Assembly: GCF_001659725.1 (NCBI RefSeq)
Contig: NZ_CP015922.1
Span: forward strand, 930,001 to 994,000
From: Polynucleobacter wuianus
GTDB taxonomy: Bacteria > Pseudomonadota > Gammaproteobacteria > Burkholderiales > Burkholderiaceae
Reading direction: 5' to 3'
DNA: 64,000 nucleotides
Shown here in pieces: positions 26,378-33,426 of this stretch (position 1 is the stretch's first letter; each line of letters starts with the position of its first letter). The notes under the pieces are model-generated. The model had not been told where the DNA came from, did no database searches, and saw only the letters and a program-made list of their open reading frames with translations. Made by a program: the position numbers and the translations under genes.

Positions 26378-27304
26378 TTATATACCCAAGAAGTGTTTTG
26401 CGTAACGTGGGTTGATATCCGAGAGACGCAACATTGTTAGTAAATCCGCGGTGTTGAAATCAGGATCCCAAGCGGGTGCACTGCAAATCTTCGCGCCTAA
26501 TTTGAGGTAGCCTTTAATCAATGGGGGCGCATCTACATCTAAGCCTCCATTAAGCTTGTCAAGAGGAAGAGGGAGCCTAGGAAATGCATGGAACTCAGTT
26601 GGCGCCATTTGATCATTGCCAAGTGAGTTATATAAACTAGCTGCAAAGTGACCGCCGTCGGCCATAGGAATACTAGCGCAACCAAGCATGATCTCATACC
26701 CATTTTTAAGCATGTACTGAGCTAATCCACTCCACAAGGCCATGATTACAGCTCCCGAGCGATAATCTTGGTGAACACATGATCTACCAAGTTCAACCAG
26801 CTTCGGACGCAGGTGATTCAACCGAGAAAGGTCAAATTCAGAATCTGAGTACAGACGCCCGATTTCTTGGGCTTTGTGTGGGGGCAGAACACGATAGGTG
26901 CCGACCACTTTCAAAGAGTCATGATCGCGAATTAATAAGTGATCGCAATATGCATCAAATTCGTCGATATCTAGACCTTCGGCATTTTGAGATAGGTTAG
27001 CACCCATTTCTTCTGCGAAAACTTTATAGCGAAGTCTTTGTGCTTCCTTCACTTCACCAGGACTATTAGCCCATTCAATTTTAAAAGCAGGTTTCTTTGT
27101 CTTTACTGTCTTTGTAACAACAGAAACTTCTTCAACTTGAGATAATTGAGTACGACTTTTATTAGCAAACTTCTTGCCAAATAGTTTCTTAGCTAATTTT
27201 TTGGAAAGCTTTTTAATCGGATTTAGGTTTGATTTACTTGGATCTTTTTTCTTTTTTGGCGAGAAGATCTCAAAGGCGCCAATTGGATTCGGGATATCAG
27301 ACAT
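26378..27304 (-). CDS. olsB: GNAT N-acyltransferase, OlsB-like
   Basis: 308 aa. After a lysine-rich N-terminus (about residues 14-50) comes the acyltransferase domain of the OlsB/hemolysin-like type (Pfam Acetyltransf_5): EAQRLRYKVFAEEMGA, DIDEFDAYCDHLLIRD, VGTYRVLPP, VELGRSCVHQDYRSGAVIMALWSGLAQYM and MLGCASIPMADGGHFA. OlsB makes lyso-ornithine lipid by N-acylating ornithine from acyl-ACP. As the last gene of the plcP-agt-dgkA operon, divergent from an olsA-like gene, that role fits, but the amino acid could differ. The domain assignment is firm, the substrate inferred. Confidence 0.8.
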   Translation of the reverse strand: MSDIPNPIGAFEIFSPKKKKDPSKSNLNPIKKLSKKLAKKLFGKKFANKSRTQLSQVEEVSVVTKTVKTKKPAFKIEWANSPGEVKEAQRLRYKVFAEEMGANLSQNAEGLDIDEFDAYCDHLLIRDHDSLKVVGTYRVLPPHKAQEIGRLYSDSEFDLSRLNHLRPKLVELGRSCVHQDYRSGAVIMALWSGLAQYMLKNGYEIMLGCASIPMADGGHFAASLYNSLGNDQMAPTEFHAFPRLPLPLDKLNGGLDVDAPPLIKGYLKLGAKICSAPAWDPDFNTADLLTMLRLSDINPRYAKHFLGI

Positions 27305-27344
27305 AGTTAGCCTTGTATGTAGTTTTTAAGATGTTATTGAGCAT

Positions 27345-27752
27345 TTATGACGCTTTAAAGACAATCGGAATGCAGACGGCAGACCACATCAAAACAGCAA
27401 TAAATAGGGCCAGCATGACCGCTGCAGAGCCGAAATCCTTAGCTCGTTTAGAGAGGTCATGATGATCAAATGAGATGCGATCGATGGCAGCCTCAACACT
27501 GGAATTAAGTAATTCCACAACCAAGACCATTAAAAGTGAAGCAATTAACAATGCCTTCTCAAGATAGCTAATGGGCATGAATATGGCTATTGGAGTAAGC
27601 AATACAAATAGCGTTAATTCTTGTCTAAAGGCGCTTTCTTCTTGAAAAGCATAGACTAAACCGCACCAAGAGTTTTTTGCAGCATGCCAAGCACGAGCAA
27701 TACCCCTATTTCCTTTGTGTGGGTTTTGATCAATGTGATATGGGGGGTTCAA
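27345..27752 (-). CDS. dgkA: Diacylglycerol kinase
   Basis: Phosphorylates diacylglycerol to phosphatidate in the inner membrane. 135 aa with three TM helices and the family signature VELLNSSVEAAIDRIS followed by LSKRAKDFGSAAVMLAL. The start is TTG (27752) with AAGGA 5 bases upstream, overlapping the end of the glycosyltransferase gene; 12 bases separate them. In this operon it could recycle diacylglycerol released by the PlcP-like enzyme. Confidence 0.92.
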   Translation of the reverse strand: MNPPYHIDQNPHKGNRGIARAWHAAKNSWCGLVYAFQEESAFRQELTLFVLLTPIAIFMPISYLEKALLIASLLMVLVVELLNSSVEAAIDRISFDHHDLSKRAKDFGSAAVMLALFIAVLMWSAVCIPIVFKAS

Positions 27753-27764
27753 GGCCGTTCCTTG

Positions 27765-28793
27765 TTATGCAATTGCAGTGACATGGACATCTGGACTTGG
27801 CACAGGCTTGAGATGTTTAGCAAATTCTTCAGATGCAGCTCTCCATGAGAATTTTTCAGCATGTGCTCGTGCGACTTCACGTGGAATTTTTAAGGCCTCT
27901 AAGCAGGCAACTCTCAAGTCATCATTCATGGCGCCTGCTTTGGAATTGCCAAGCACGTCAATTGGTCCAGTTACAGGATAAGAGGCTACAGGTGTGCCAC
28001 AAGCCATTGCCTCAAGCAAAACGAGGCCAAATGTATCTGTCTTGCTTGGGAATACAAATACGTCTGCTGCGGCATAAACTTTAGCGAGTTCATGTTGTTG
28101 TAATACGCCAAGATAGTTAATATCTGGGTATTTTTCTTTAATACCAGCCATGGCTGGACCATCTCCAACTACCCACTTTGATCCTGGTAAATCAATCTCT
28201 AGAAATGCATTGATATTTTTTTCAATTGCTACTCGACCAACGTATAAAAATATTGGGTGTGCAGTGTTCAGCGCCTTGGACTCCTGCATTTTGAAGATAT
28301 CTAAATCCACACCGCGCGACCAAAGGACGACATTGTTTAGACCATACTTCTCAAGATCTTCTTTGACAACAATGGTTGGAGCCATAACAGCCATAGAAGG
28401 ACCATGGAACCAGCGAATGAAGGCATAAGTTATTGCGAGTGGAATACCAGTCCTAGCTTTGACGTATTCTGGAAAGCGTGTGTGATAAGCGGTAGAGAAG
28501 GGTAGATTATTCTTTACTGCGTATGAGCGGGCAGATAATCCCAAGGGGCCTTCGGTCGCAATATGCATCGCATCAGGAGCAAATTCTTTGATACGTCGTG
28601 CCACTTCCTTGCCTGGAAACAGAGAAAGCGCAATATCGGGGTATGTTGGACATGGAATAGATTTAAATCCTGTGGGAGTAATCATTTCTACTTCATGACC
28701 CATGGCTATTAATTCAGCACGGGTTTGTTTTAGCGTTCGTACTACGCCATTAACCTGGGGATCCCATGCATCAGTGATGATCATAATTTTCAT
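27765..28793 (-). CDS. agt: GT4 glycosyltransferase, Agt-like (glycolipid synthesis)
   Basis: 342-aa GT-B glycosyltransferase of family 4 type: N-terminal ITDAWDPQVNGVVRTLKQT, C-terminal FLYVGRVAIEKNINAFLEI, GDGPAMAGIKEKYPDINYLG and the donor-binding FPSKTDTFGLVLLEAMACGTPVAS. Proteins of this kind encoded beside plcP make glucosyl- or glucuronosyl-diacylglycerol during phosphate starvation in alpha- and other proteobacteria. The ATGA overlap with the plcP-like gene fits that module. Sugar donor unknown. Confidence 0.82.
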   Translation of the reverse strand: MKIMIITDAWDPQVNGVVRTLKQTRAELIAMGHEVEMITPTGFKSIPCPTYPDIALSLFPGKEVARRIKEFAPDAMHIATEGPLGLSARSYAVKNNLPFSTAYHTRFPEYVKARTGIPLAITYAFIRWFHGPSMAVMAPTIVVKEDLEKYGLNNVVLWSRGVDLDIFKMQESKALNTAHPIFLYVGRVAIEKNINAFLEIDLPGSKWVVGDGPAMAGIKEKYPDINYLGVLQQHELAKVYAAADVFVFPSKTDTFGLVLLEAMACGTPVASYPVTGPIDVLGNSKAGAMNDDLRVACLEALKIPREVARAHAEKFSWRAASEEFAKHLKPVPSPDVHVTAIA

Positions 28794-29599
28794 AAGACAG
28801 CCTCTTTAATGAGTAACTCAATAGCAGGTTGGAAGGTAATTTCAGGGGTTTCAACTGGCTCACCCTTAATGTGTGGCCAGTGAATAATTTTTAGTTCACC
28901 ATTCTGGGTTTCGACTAATGCAGTTAGACTTTCTACCCAATCACCATCATTGCAATAGAGAAGTCCATCAATTTCACGAATCTCAGCTTTATGAATATGA
29001 CCACAAACGACGCCATCACAGCCGCGTAGGCGGGCTTCTCTGGCCATAATGTGCTCAAAGTCGGCTATGTAGCTCACTGCATTTTTAACTTGATGCTTTA
29101 GGTATTGCGATAGTGACCAATATTGCAAGCCCATCTTGACTCGCAACATATTGAAGTAACGATTAATGTAAAGAATGAAGGAGTACAAGGTGTCTCCCAC
29201 ATAGGCCAACCATTTAGCGTACTGCATAACACCGTCAAACAGATCTCCGTGAGTAACCCAGAGTTTCTTTCCATCTAATGTAGTGTGAATAACTTCTTCC
29301 ACTACTTTGACATCGCCAAATGACATGCCAAAAAATTGACGCGCGCTCTCGTCATGATTTCCCGGGACATAAATTACTTCAGTACCTTTGCGAGCCTTGC
29401 GTAATAGTTTTTGTACTACATCGTTATGAGCTTGAGGCCAATAAAATGACTTTTTTAGTCTCCAGCCATCGATAATGTCGCCAACAAGATAAAACTTATC
29501 TGCTTCGTTATGTTTTAAAAAATCTAGGAGGTAGTTAGCCTGACACCCTGATGTTCCTAGGTGTACGTCTGAAATCCAGATGGCTCTGTAATGCATCAT
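28790..29599 (-). CDS. plcP: Metallophosphoesterase, PlcP-like phospholipase C
   Basis: 269 aa calcineurin-like phosphoesterase with all five metal motifs: SDVHLG, GDIIDGW, GNHDESA, THGDLFDG and GHIH. It is related to LpxH, but lacks the rest of a lipid A gene context; the neighbouring Agt-like gene points to PlcP, which cleaves phosphatidylcholine or -ethanolamine to diacylglycerol under Pi limitation. Two tandem Pho boxes lie just upstream. The start could be either of two adjacent ATGs (29599 or 29596). Confidence 0.8.
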   Translation of the reverse strand: MMHYRAIWISDVHLGTSGCQANYLLDFLKHNEADKFYLVGDIIDGWRLKKSFYWPQAHNDVVQKLLRKARKGTEVIYVPGNHDESARQFFGMSFGDVKVVEEVIHTTLDGKKLWVTHGDLFDGVMQYAKWLAYVGDTLYSFILYINRYFNMLRVKMGLQYWSLSQYLKHQVKNAVSYIADFEHIMAREARLRGCDGVVCGHIHKAEIREIDGLLYCNDGDWVESLTALVETQNGELKIIHWPHIKGEPVETPEITFQPAIELLIKEAVL

Positions 29600-29619
29600 G
29601 AAACCGTATTAAGCCAAGC

Positions 29620-29663
29620 CAGTATGTAAACATCATGACATTTTTAAGTCAGTTTGATGACTG
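29620..29663 (-). promoter_or_regulatory. Tandem Pho boxes in the plcP/olsA divergent promoter
   Basis: On the minus strand four heptamers at exact 11-bp steps: CAGTCAT (from 29663), CTGACTT (29652), ATGTCAT (29641), TTTACAT (29630), matching CTGTCAT at 6, 5, 6 and 4 of 7. The first 18-mer matches the Pho box at 14 of 18. They lie between two divergent lipid genes and could serve both. TAATAC at 29611-29606 is a possible minus-strand -10. Confidence 0.7.
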
Positions 29664-29701
29664 TGGTACTTTTGGAACATTGATTTATATTGGTAAGGAA
29701 T

Positions 29702-30493
29702 ATGAGCATTGATCAAGCAATTACTGAAAAGCAAACTCCATTTCTTATCCGTTTTGGCCTTTGGTTGGCTATTTGGGCGCATGTCATTTCCGGAGTGGTC
29801 ACACTTTTTATCGTATTTCCGTCTGCCACTTCACAAACTAAGCGTTTCCATATTCAAAAGTGGTCAGTACGTTTACTCAAAATATTTGGTATCGAATTGA
29901 GAGTTACAAACCCAAATATCCTTCCTAGCGATTCTTATCTGCTTTCATCAAATCATATTTCCTGGATAGATATTCATGCGATCAATGCATTTAAGCCGAT
30001 TCGATTCGTTGCTAAATCAGAGGTTGAGAATTGGCCGATATTTGGTTGGATGGCAAAGCAATTAGGCACCGTGTTCATTAAACGTGATAGTTCAAGGCAC
30101 GCTCATTTTGTTGTAGGATCAATCAGCGAGGTCTTGCAATCAGAGTCTGTTTGCATCTTTCCTGAGGGCACTTCAACCGATGGTAAAAGCGTAAGACCGT
30201 TTAAGCCCAACTTTTTCGAGTCTGCGGTCATGGCTGATGTACCTGTTTACAGCATAGCAATTCGATACCTATCTAAGATCACCGAACTCCGTTCTGATGT
30301 ACCAGCATTTGTAGGAGATATGGGACTTTTAGAGTCCATGAGCAATATCCTCAAACACCGGAATCTGATTGTCGAATTAACCCTTTTTCCACCCCCTGGG
30401 GCCTCACCTCAGCAGCCTAGGGATAGAAAATGGCTTGCCCTTCACAGTCATGAACAAATCTCAAGCTATTTAAGCGGGGCTAATCCTAAGTAA
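29702..30493 (+). CDS. olsA: Lysophospholipid acyltransferase (PlsC/OlsA-like)
   Basis: 263 aa with two N-terminal hydrophobic segments. The acyltransferase HX4D motif is in SSNHISWIDIHAI, and the acceptor motif is FPEGTSTDGKSVRPFKPNF. It transfers an acyl chain to a lysolipid: 1-acylglycerol-phosphate in PlsC, lyso-ornithine lipid in OlsA. Its divergent arrangement with an olsB-like operon favours OlsA. The ATG at 29702 has AAGGAA very close; a TTG at 29690 is the alternative. Sequence alone cannot exclude a second PlsC. Confidence 0.75.
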   Translation: MSIDQAITEKQTPFLIRFGLWLAIWAHVISGVVTLFIVFPSATSQTKRFHIQKWSVRLLKIFGIELRVTNPNILPSDSYLLSSNHISWIDIHAINAFKPIRFVAKSEVENWPIFGWMAKQLGTVFIKRDSSRHAHFVVGSISEVLQSESVCIFPEGTSTDGKSVRPFKPNFFESAVMADVPVYSIAIRYLSKITELRSDVPAFVGDMGLLESMSNILKHRNLIVELTLFPPPGASPQQPRDRKWLALHSHEQISSYLSGANPK

Positions 30494-30494
30494 T

Positions 30495-30529
30495 CTGTAA
30501 TAAAAATGACATTATTTCAGGCGTAAACT
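30495..30529 (+). promoter_or_regulatory. Pho box and promoter of ppk2 operon
   Basis: CTGTAATAAAAATGACAT (30495-30512) matches 15 of 18 Pho box positions, with half-sites CTGTAAT and ATGACAT 11 bp apart. Eleven bases later comes TAAACT (30524-30529), a 4/6 -10, exactly where PhoB promoters place it. The ppk2 ATG follows at 30553. Confidence 0.75.
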
Positions 30530-30552
30530 CAGAGAAATCCAACGGAATTAAT

Positions 30553-31458
30553 ATGACCTCCAAGCATAAAGAGATGGCAGAGTGGTACCAGCGTGCTCAA
30601 GAAGAGATTCTTGACAGCATGGATGAAGAGCTCGAAATGGAGCTTGATGATGATCGCCTCTCTGCTGATGGTGATGCTGGCTCCCAAGTTTCTCGTAATG
30701 TGTACTTCAGGGAGCTCTTCAGATTACAGGGTGAACTTGTAAAGTTACAAGACTGGGTTGTGGCCAATAAAGTCAAAGTTGCTGTGCTATTTGAGGGCCG
30801 AGACTCAGCGGGTAAGGGCGGCGCTATTAAACGTATCACTCAGAGATTAAATCCACGTGTTTGTAAGGTTGTAGCTTTACCTGCACCAAACGAACGAGAG
30901 AAAACACAGTGGTATTTTCAAAGATACATCTCACATTTACCTGCTGGTGGCGAGATAGTCCTATTTGACCGTAGTTGGTATAACCGTGCGGGCGTTGAGA
31001 AGGTTATGGGATTCTGCACAGACCAAGAATATGAAGAGTTTTTGAGAACAGTTCCAGATCTAGAGCGCATGATGATTCGCTCGGGAGTTATTCTGATTAA
31101 GTACTGGTTCTCCATTTCCGATGATGAGCAGTACAACCGATTCATGATGCGCATCCATGACCCACTGAAGCAGTGGAAGTTGAGCCCTATGGATCTAGAG
31201 GCACGTCGTTTATGGGAGCAGTACACCAAGGCCAAGGAAACGATGCTCGAAAGAACGCATATTCCAGAAGCTCCTTGGTGGGTTGTGGCAGCAAATGATA
31301 AGAAAAAAGCACGTTTAAACTGCATTACCCACCTATTGAATCAAATTCCTTACAAGGAAATTGATCATCCAGTTATCACGTTGCCGGCTCGAGTTCATAA
31401 TCCTGATTACTTGCGTGGACCAGTTCCACCAGAGATGTACGTTCCTGAGGTCTATTAA
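30553..31458 (+). CDS. ppk2: Polyphosphate kinase 2
   Basis: Transfers phosphate between polyphosphate and nucleotides. Walker A EGRDSAGKGGAIKRI (about residues 81-95), lid region with QWYFQRYISHLPAGGEIVLFDRSWYNRAGVEKVMGFC, including the Walker-B-type Asp (D139). 301 aa, with an unusual acidic N-terminus (residues ~16-42, many Glu and Asp). First gene of an apparent operon with a CYTH-like gene and two ChrA halves, preceded by a Pho box. Direction (polyP synthesis or use) cannot be read from sequence. Confidence 0.93.
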   Translation: MTSKHKEMAEWYQRAQEEILDSMDEELEMELDDDRLSADGDAGSQVSRNVYFRELFRLQGELVKLQDWVVANKVKVAVLFEGRDSAGKGGAIKRITQRLNPRVCKVVALPAPNEREKTQWYFQRYISHLPAGGEIVLFDRSWYNRAGVEKVMGFCTDQEYEEFLRTVPDLERMMIRSGVILIKYWFSISDDEQYNRFMMRIHDPLKQWKLSPMDLEARRLWEQYTKAKETMLERTHIPEAPWWVVAANDKKKARLNCITHLLNQIPYKEIDHPVITLPARVHNPDYLRGPVPPEMYVPEVY

Positions 31459-31502
31459 ATCTTTCTGGATGGTGATAATCTCATTAAAAAGAAGGGGTTA
31501 TT

Positions 31503-32333
31503 TTGAAAAAGATTCATCCATCAATTACCAACCGGGAATTCAAGCTGCTGATTAAGCCAAAAGGATTAGATCGTCGCAGTAAGATTACTGAGCTTAGCGA
31601 ACAAATTCTTAAGTTCTGCAAGAAGAATAAGGTGGATTTTTTTCATCTTGATAATGCCAATACGGGCTTACGTAATGTTTATTTTTATGACACTCCGGGC
31701 GAAGAGTTTCGGCTAAATAATATTATTTTACGCGTAAGGGAGTCACGTCAAAATGTTTGGGTAGATGATTATGCTGAAGTCACACTGAAGTGTAGAACCC
31801 ATGATATGAATAAAGCGTCTCAATTTAATCCTTCACCTCAAAAGAAAATTAAATCGCGAATACGCTTCAAAGAGGAAATACTACGAGGTGATGAGATCGG
31901 TTCACATCGTCAAATCTACTCAAATAATGCAATTTTGGACGCTGTTCCAATAGACGATCTTTTTGATAGATCCCTCAGTAGTGTAAGTAAATTTTTTCCA
32001 GGCCTTGCTAAGCTCTCTATTGATAAGAAATCTCCTTTACGAATTGTAGGAGGCTCAACCAATAAGATTCTTGAGGCTTGCTTGCCATTAGGAAATCTTG
32101 TTTTTGGGGATGGCGTTCAAGCGCACTGTGATATTGCTATTTGGATGAAAAGTGCTGGAGATCCTATAGTTGGCGAGCTAGCCTTTTCATATCGGGTAAA
32201 TGATGAGAATCGTTCACCAATTAAGGCTCATAAGAGGGCAGACAAATTCTTTGAAAAGCTTCAGATCGAACTTTCTCAATGGCTTGAGATTGGTAGTACT
32301 AAAACTGCCTTAATTTATGGAAAGCCTGAATGA
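31503..32333 (+). CDS. CYTH-like (triphosphate tunnel) domain protein, function unknown
   Basis: 276 aa, soluble. The stretch NREFKLLIKPK, then VYFYDTPGEEFRLNNIILRVRES and later YAEVTLKCR, follows the strand pattern of CYTH/triphosphate-tunnel proteins (Y-x-DT-x-x-x-x-L-x-x-x-x-LRVR ... TLK). These bind triphosphates or polyphosphate and split or make them. The second half (about 130-276) is not recognised. TTG start with AAGGGG upstream; 44 bases after ppk2, and overlapping the next gene by ATGA. Family call is tentative. Confidence 0.55.
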   Translation: MKKIHPSITNREFKLLIKPKGLDRRSKITELSEQILKFCKKNKVDFFHLDNANTGLRNVYFYDTPGEEFRLNNIILRVRESRQNVWVDDYAEVTLKCRTHDMNKASQFNPSPQKKIKSRIRFKEEILRGDEIGSHRQIYSNNAILDAVPIDDLFDRSLSSVSKFFPGLAKLSIDKKSPLRIVGGSTNKILEACLPLGNLVFGDGVQAHCDIAIWMKSAGDPIVGELAFSYRVNDENRSPIKAHKRADKFFEKLQIELSQWLEIGSTKTALIYGKPE

Positions 32334-32896
32334 GTTTGGGCGAACCAAGTGCACAAGCTCTAGAGCCTACTCTTTATGAGCTCTTTATTCAGTTTTTAAT
32401 CATTGGTGCAGTGAGTTTCGGCGGCGGAATCATTGCCTATGAACGAATTTTGCTTATTGATAAACGTAAATGGCTCAGTACGGATGAATTCATGGGTTTT
32501 TTGGCCATTAGTCAAACTATGCCTGGATTAAATTCAGTCAATCTAGCAGTGCTTGCGGGGGATCATTTGCGGGGCATTTGGGGTGCAGTGGTTTCTGTCA
32601 TTGGTCTGATCATGCCAGGATCAGCATTTGTCTTGATTGTTGGTATTGCCTATACAAATAATAATGATCATCCTTTAGCCAACATGTTATTGACTGGAAT
32701 AGCCGCTGGTGCCTGTGGTTTGTTAGCGGCCATCACATACCGAATCGGTGATCAACATTGGAAGCATCTTAAATCTCTGGTTATTATTGCATGCACCTTT
32801 GGTTTAATGAGTATTGCAAAGCTATCCTTGCCGATAGTGCTGTTGATCATGGCGCCAATTTCAATTTATTTATACAGGCCGAAATCAACAAGATGA
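32330..32896 (+). CDS. chrA1: Chromate transporter family, N-terminal half protein
   Basis: 188 aa, about five hydrophobic helices. The ChrA N-terminal signature FLIIGAVSFGGGIIAYERILL, followed by FLAISQTMPGLNSVNLAVLAGDHLRG, is clear. Short-chain ChrA proteins occur as adjacent pairs that form one transporter; this is the first of such a pair. It overlaps the CYTH-like gene and the second half by ATGA. Substrate may be chromate, sulfate or another oxyanion; nothing in the sequence decides this. Confidence 0.88.
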   Translation: MSLGEPSAQALEPTLYELFIQFLIIGAVSFGGGIIAYERILLIDKRKWLSTDEFMGFLAISQTMPGLNSVNLAVLAGDHLRGIWGAVVSVIGLIMPGSAFVLIVGIAYTNNNDHPLANMLLTGIAAGACGLLAAITYRIGDQHWKHLKSLVIIACTFGLMSIAKLSLPIVLLIMAPISIYLYRPKSTR

Positions 32897-33426
32897 GTTT
32901 AATAATACAACTCGTAGTTGCTTTCAGTCTTTTATCTATCCTGGCTGTTGGTGGTGGTACTGCCGTGTTGCCGGAGATGCAAACACTATTAGCCCAACAA
33001 TTCCATATTGATCACACTCAATTTGTTCATATTTACAGTATTGGGCAAGTAGCGCCAGGACCAAACATGTTGATGGTTTTAATCATCGGCTTTAAGGTGG
33101 CGGGATTAGTCGGGGCGGGTGTTGTACTGATAGCATTTTTTGTGCCGTCTAGTATTTTATGTTTTTACGTAGGCCGGTTATGGGGTCATTTTGCTGATAA
33201 CCCGTGGCGACGCTCCATTCAGGATGCGCTTGAGCCCATATCTATCGGGCTAATGTCATCTGGAGTTTATGCGGTAGCCAAGGCATCCATCATTAGCCCC
33301 ATAACGTCTGTATTAGGATTACTCACTTTATACTTAATTTTTAAAACTAAGATTAATCCCGTATTCGTGATCTTGGGATCGGGTATGCTCAGCTTTATTT
33401 ATCTTCGGTACTTAAAATTTCTTTAA
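32893..33426 (+). CDS. chrA2: Chromate transporter family, second half protein
   Basis: 177 aa, multi-helical. The start MSLIIQLVVAFSLLSILAVGGGTAVLPEMQTLLAQQ, then FVHIYSIGQVAPGPNMLMVLIIGFKVAGLVGA, matches the ChrA repeat. The ATG at 32893 overlaps the stop of the first half; a longer frame from 32791 lies inside chrA1 and is rejected. Its 3' end overlaps the convergent TonB-receptor gene by four bases. Confidence 0.88.
   Translation: MSLIIQLVVAFSLLSILAVGGGTAVLPEMQTLLAQQFHIDHTQFVHIYSIGQVAPGPNMLMVLIIGFKVAGLVGAGVVLIAFFVPSSILCFYVGRLWGHFADNPWRRSIQDALEPISIGLMSSGVYAVAKASIISPITSVLGLLTLYLIFKTKINPVFVILGSGMLSFIYLRYLKFL

Noticed and set aside
32330..33426. chrA split as a frameshifted single gene
   Set aside because: Both halves have full ChrA repeats, their own start and an ATGA overlap, as in known short-chain ChrA pairs.
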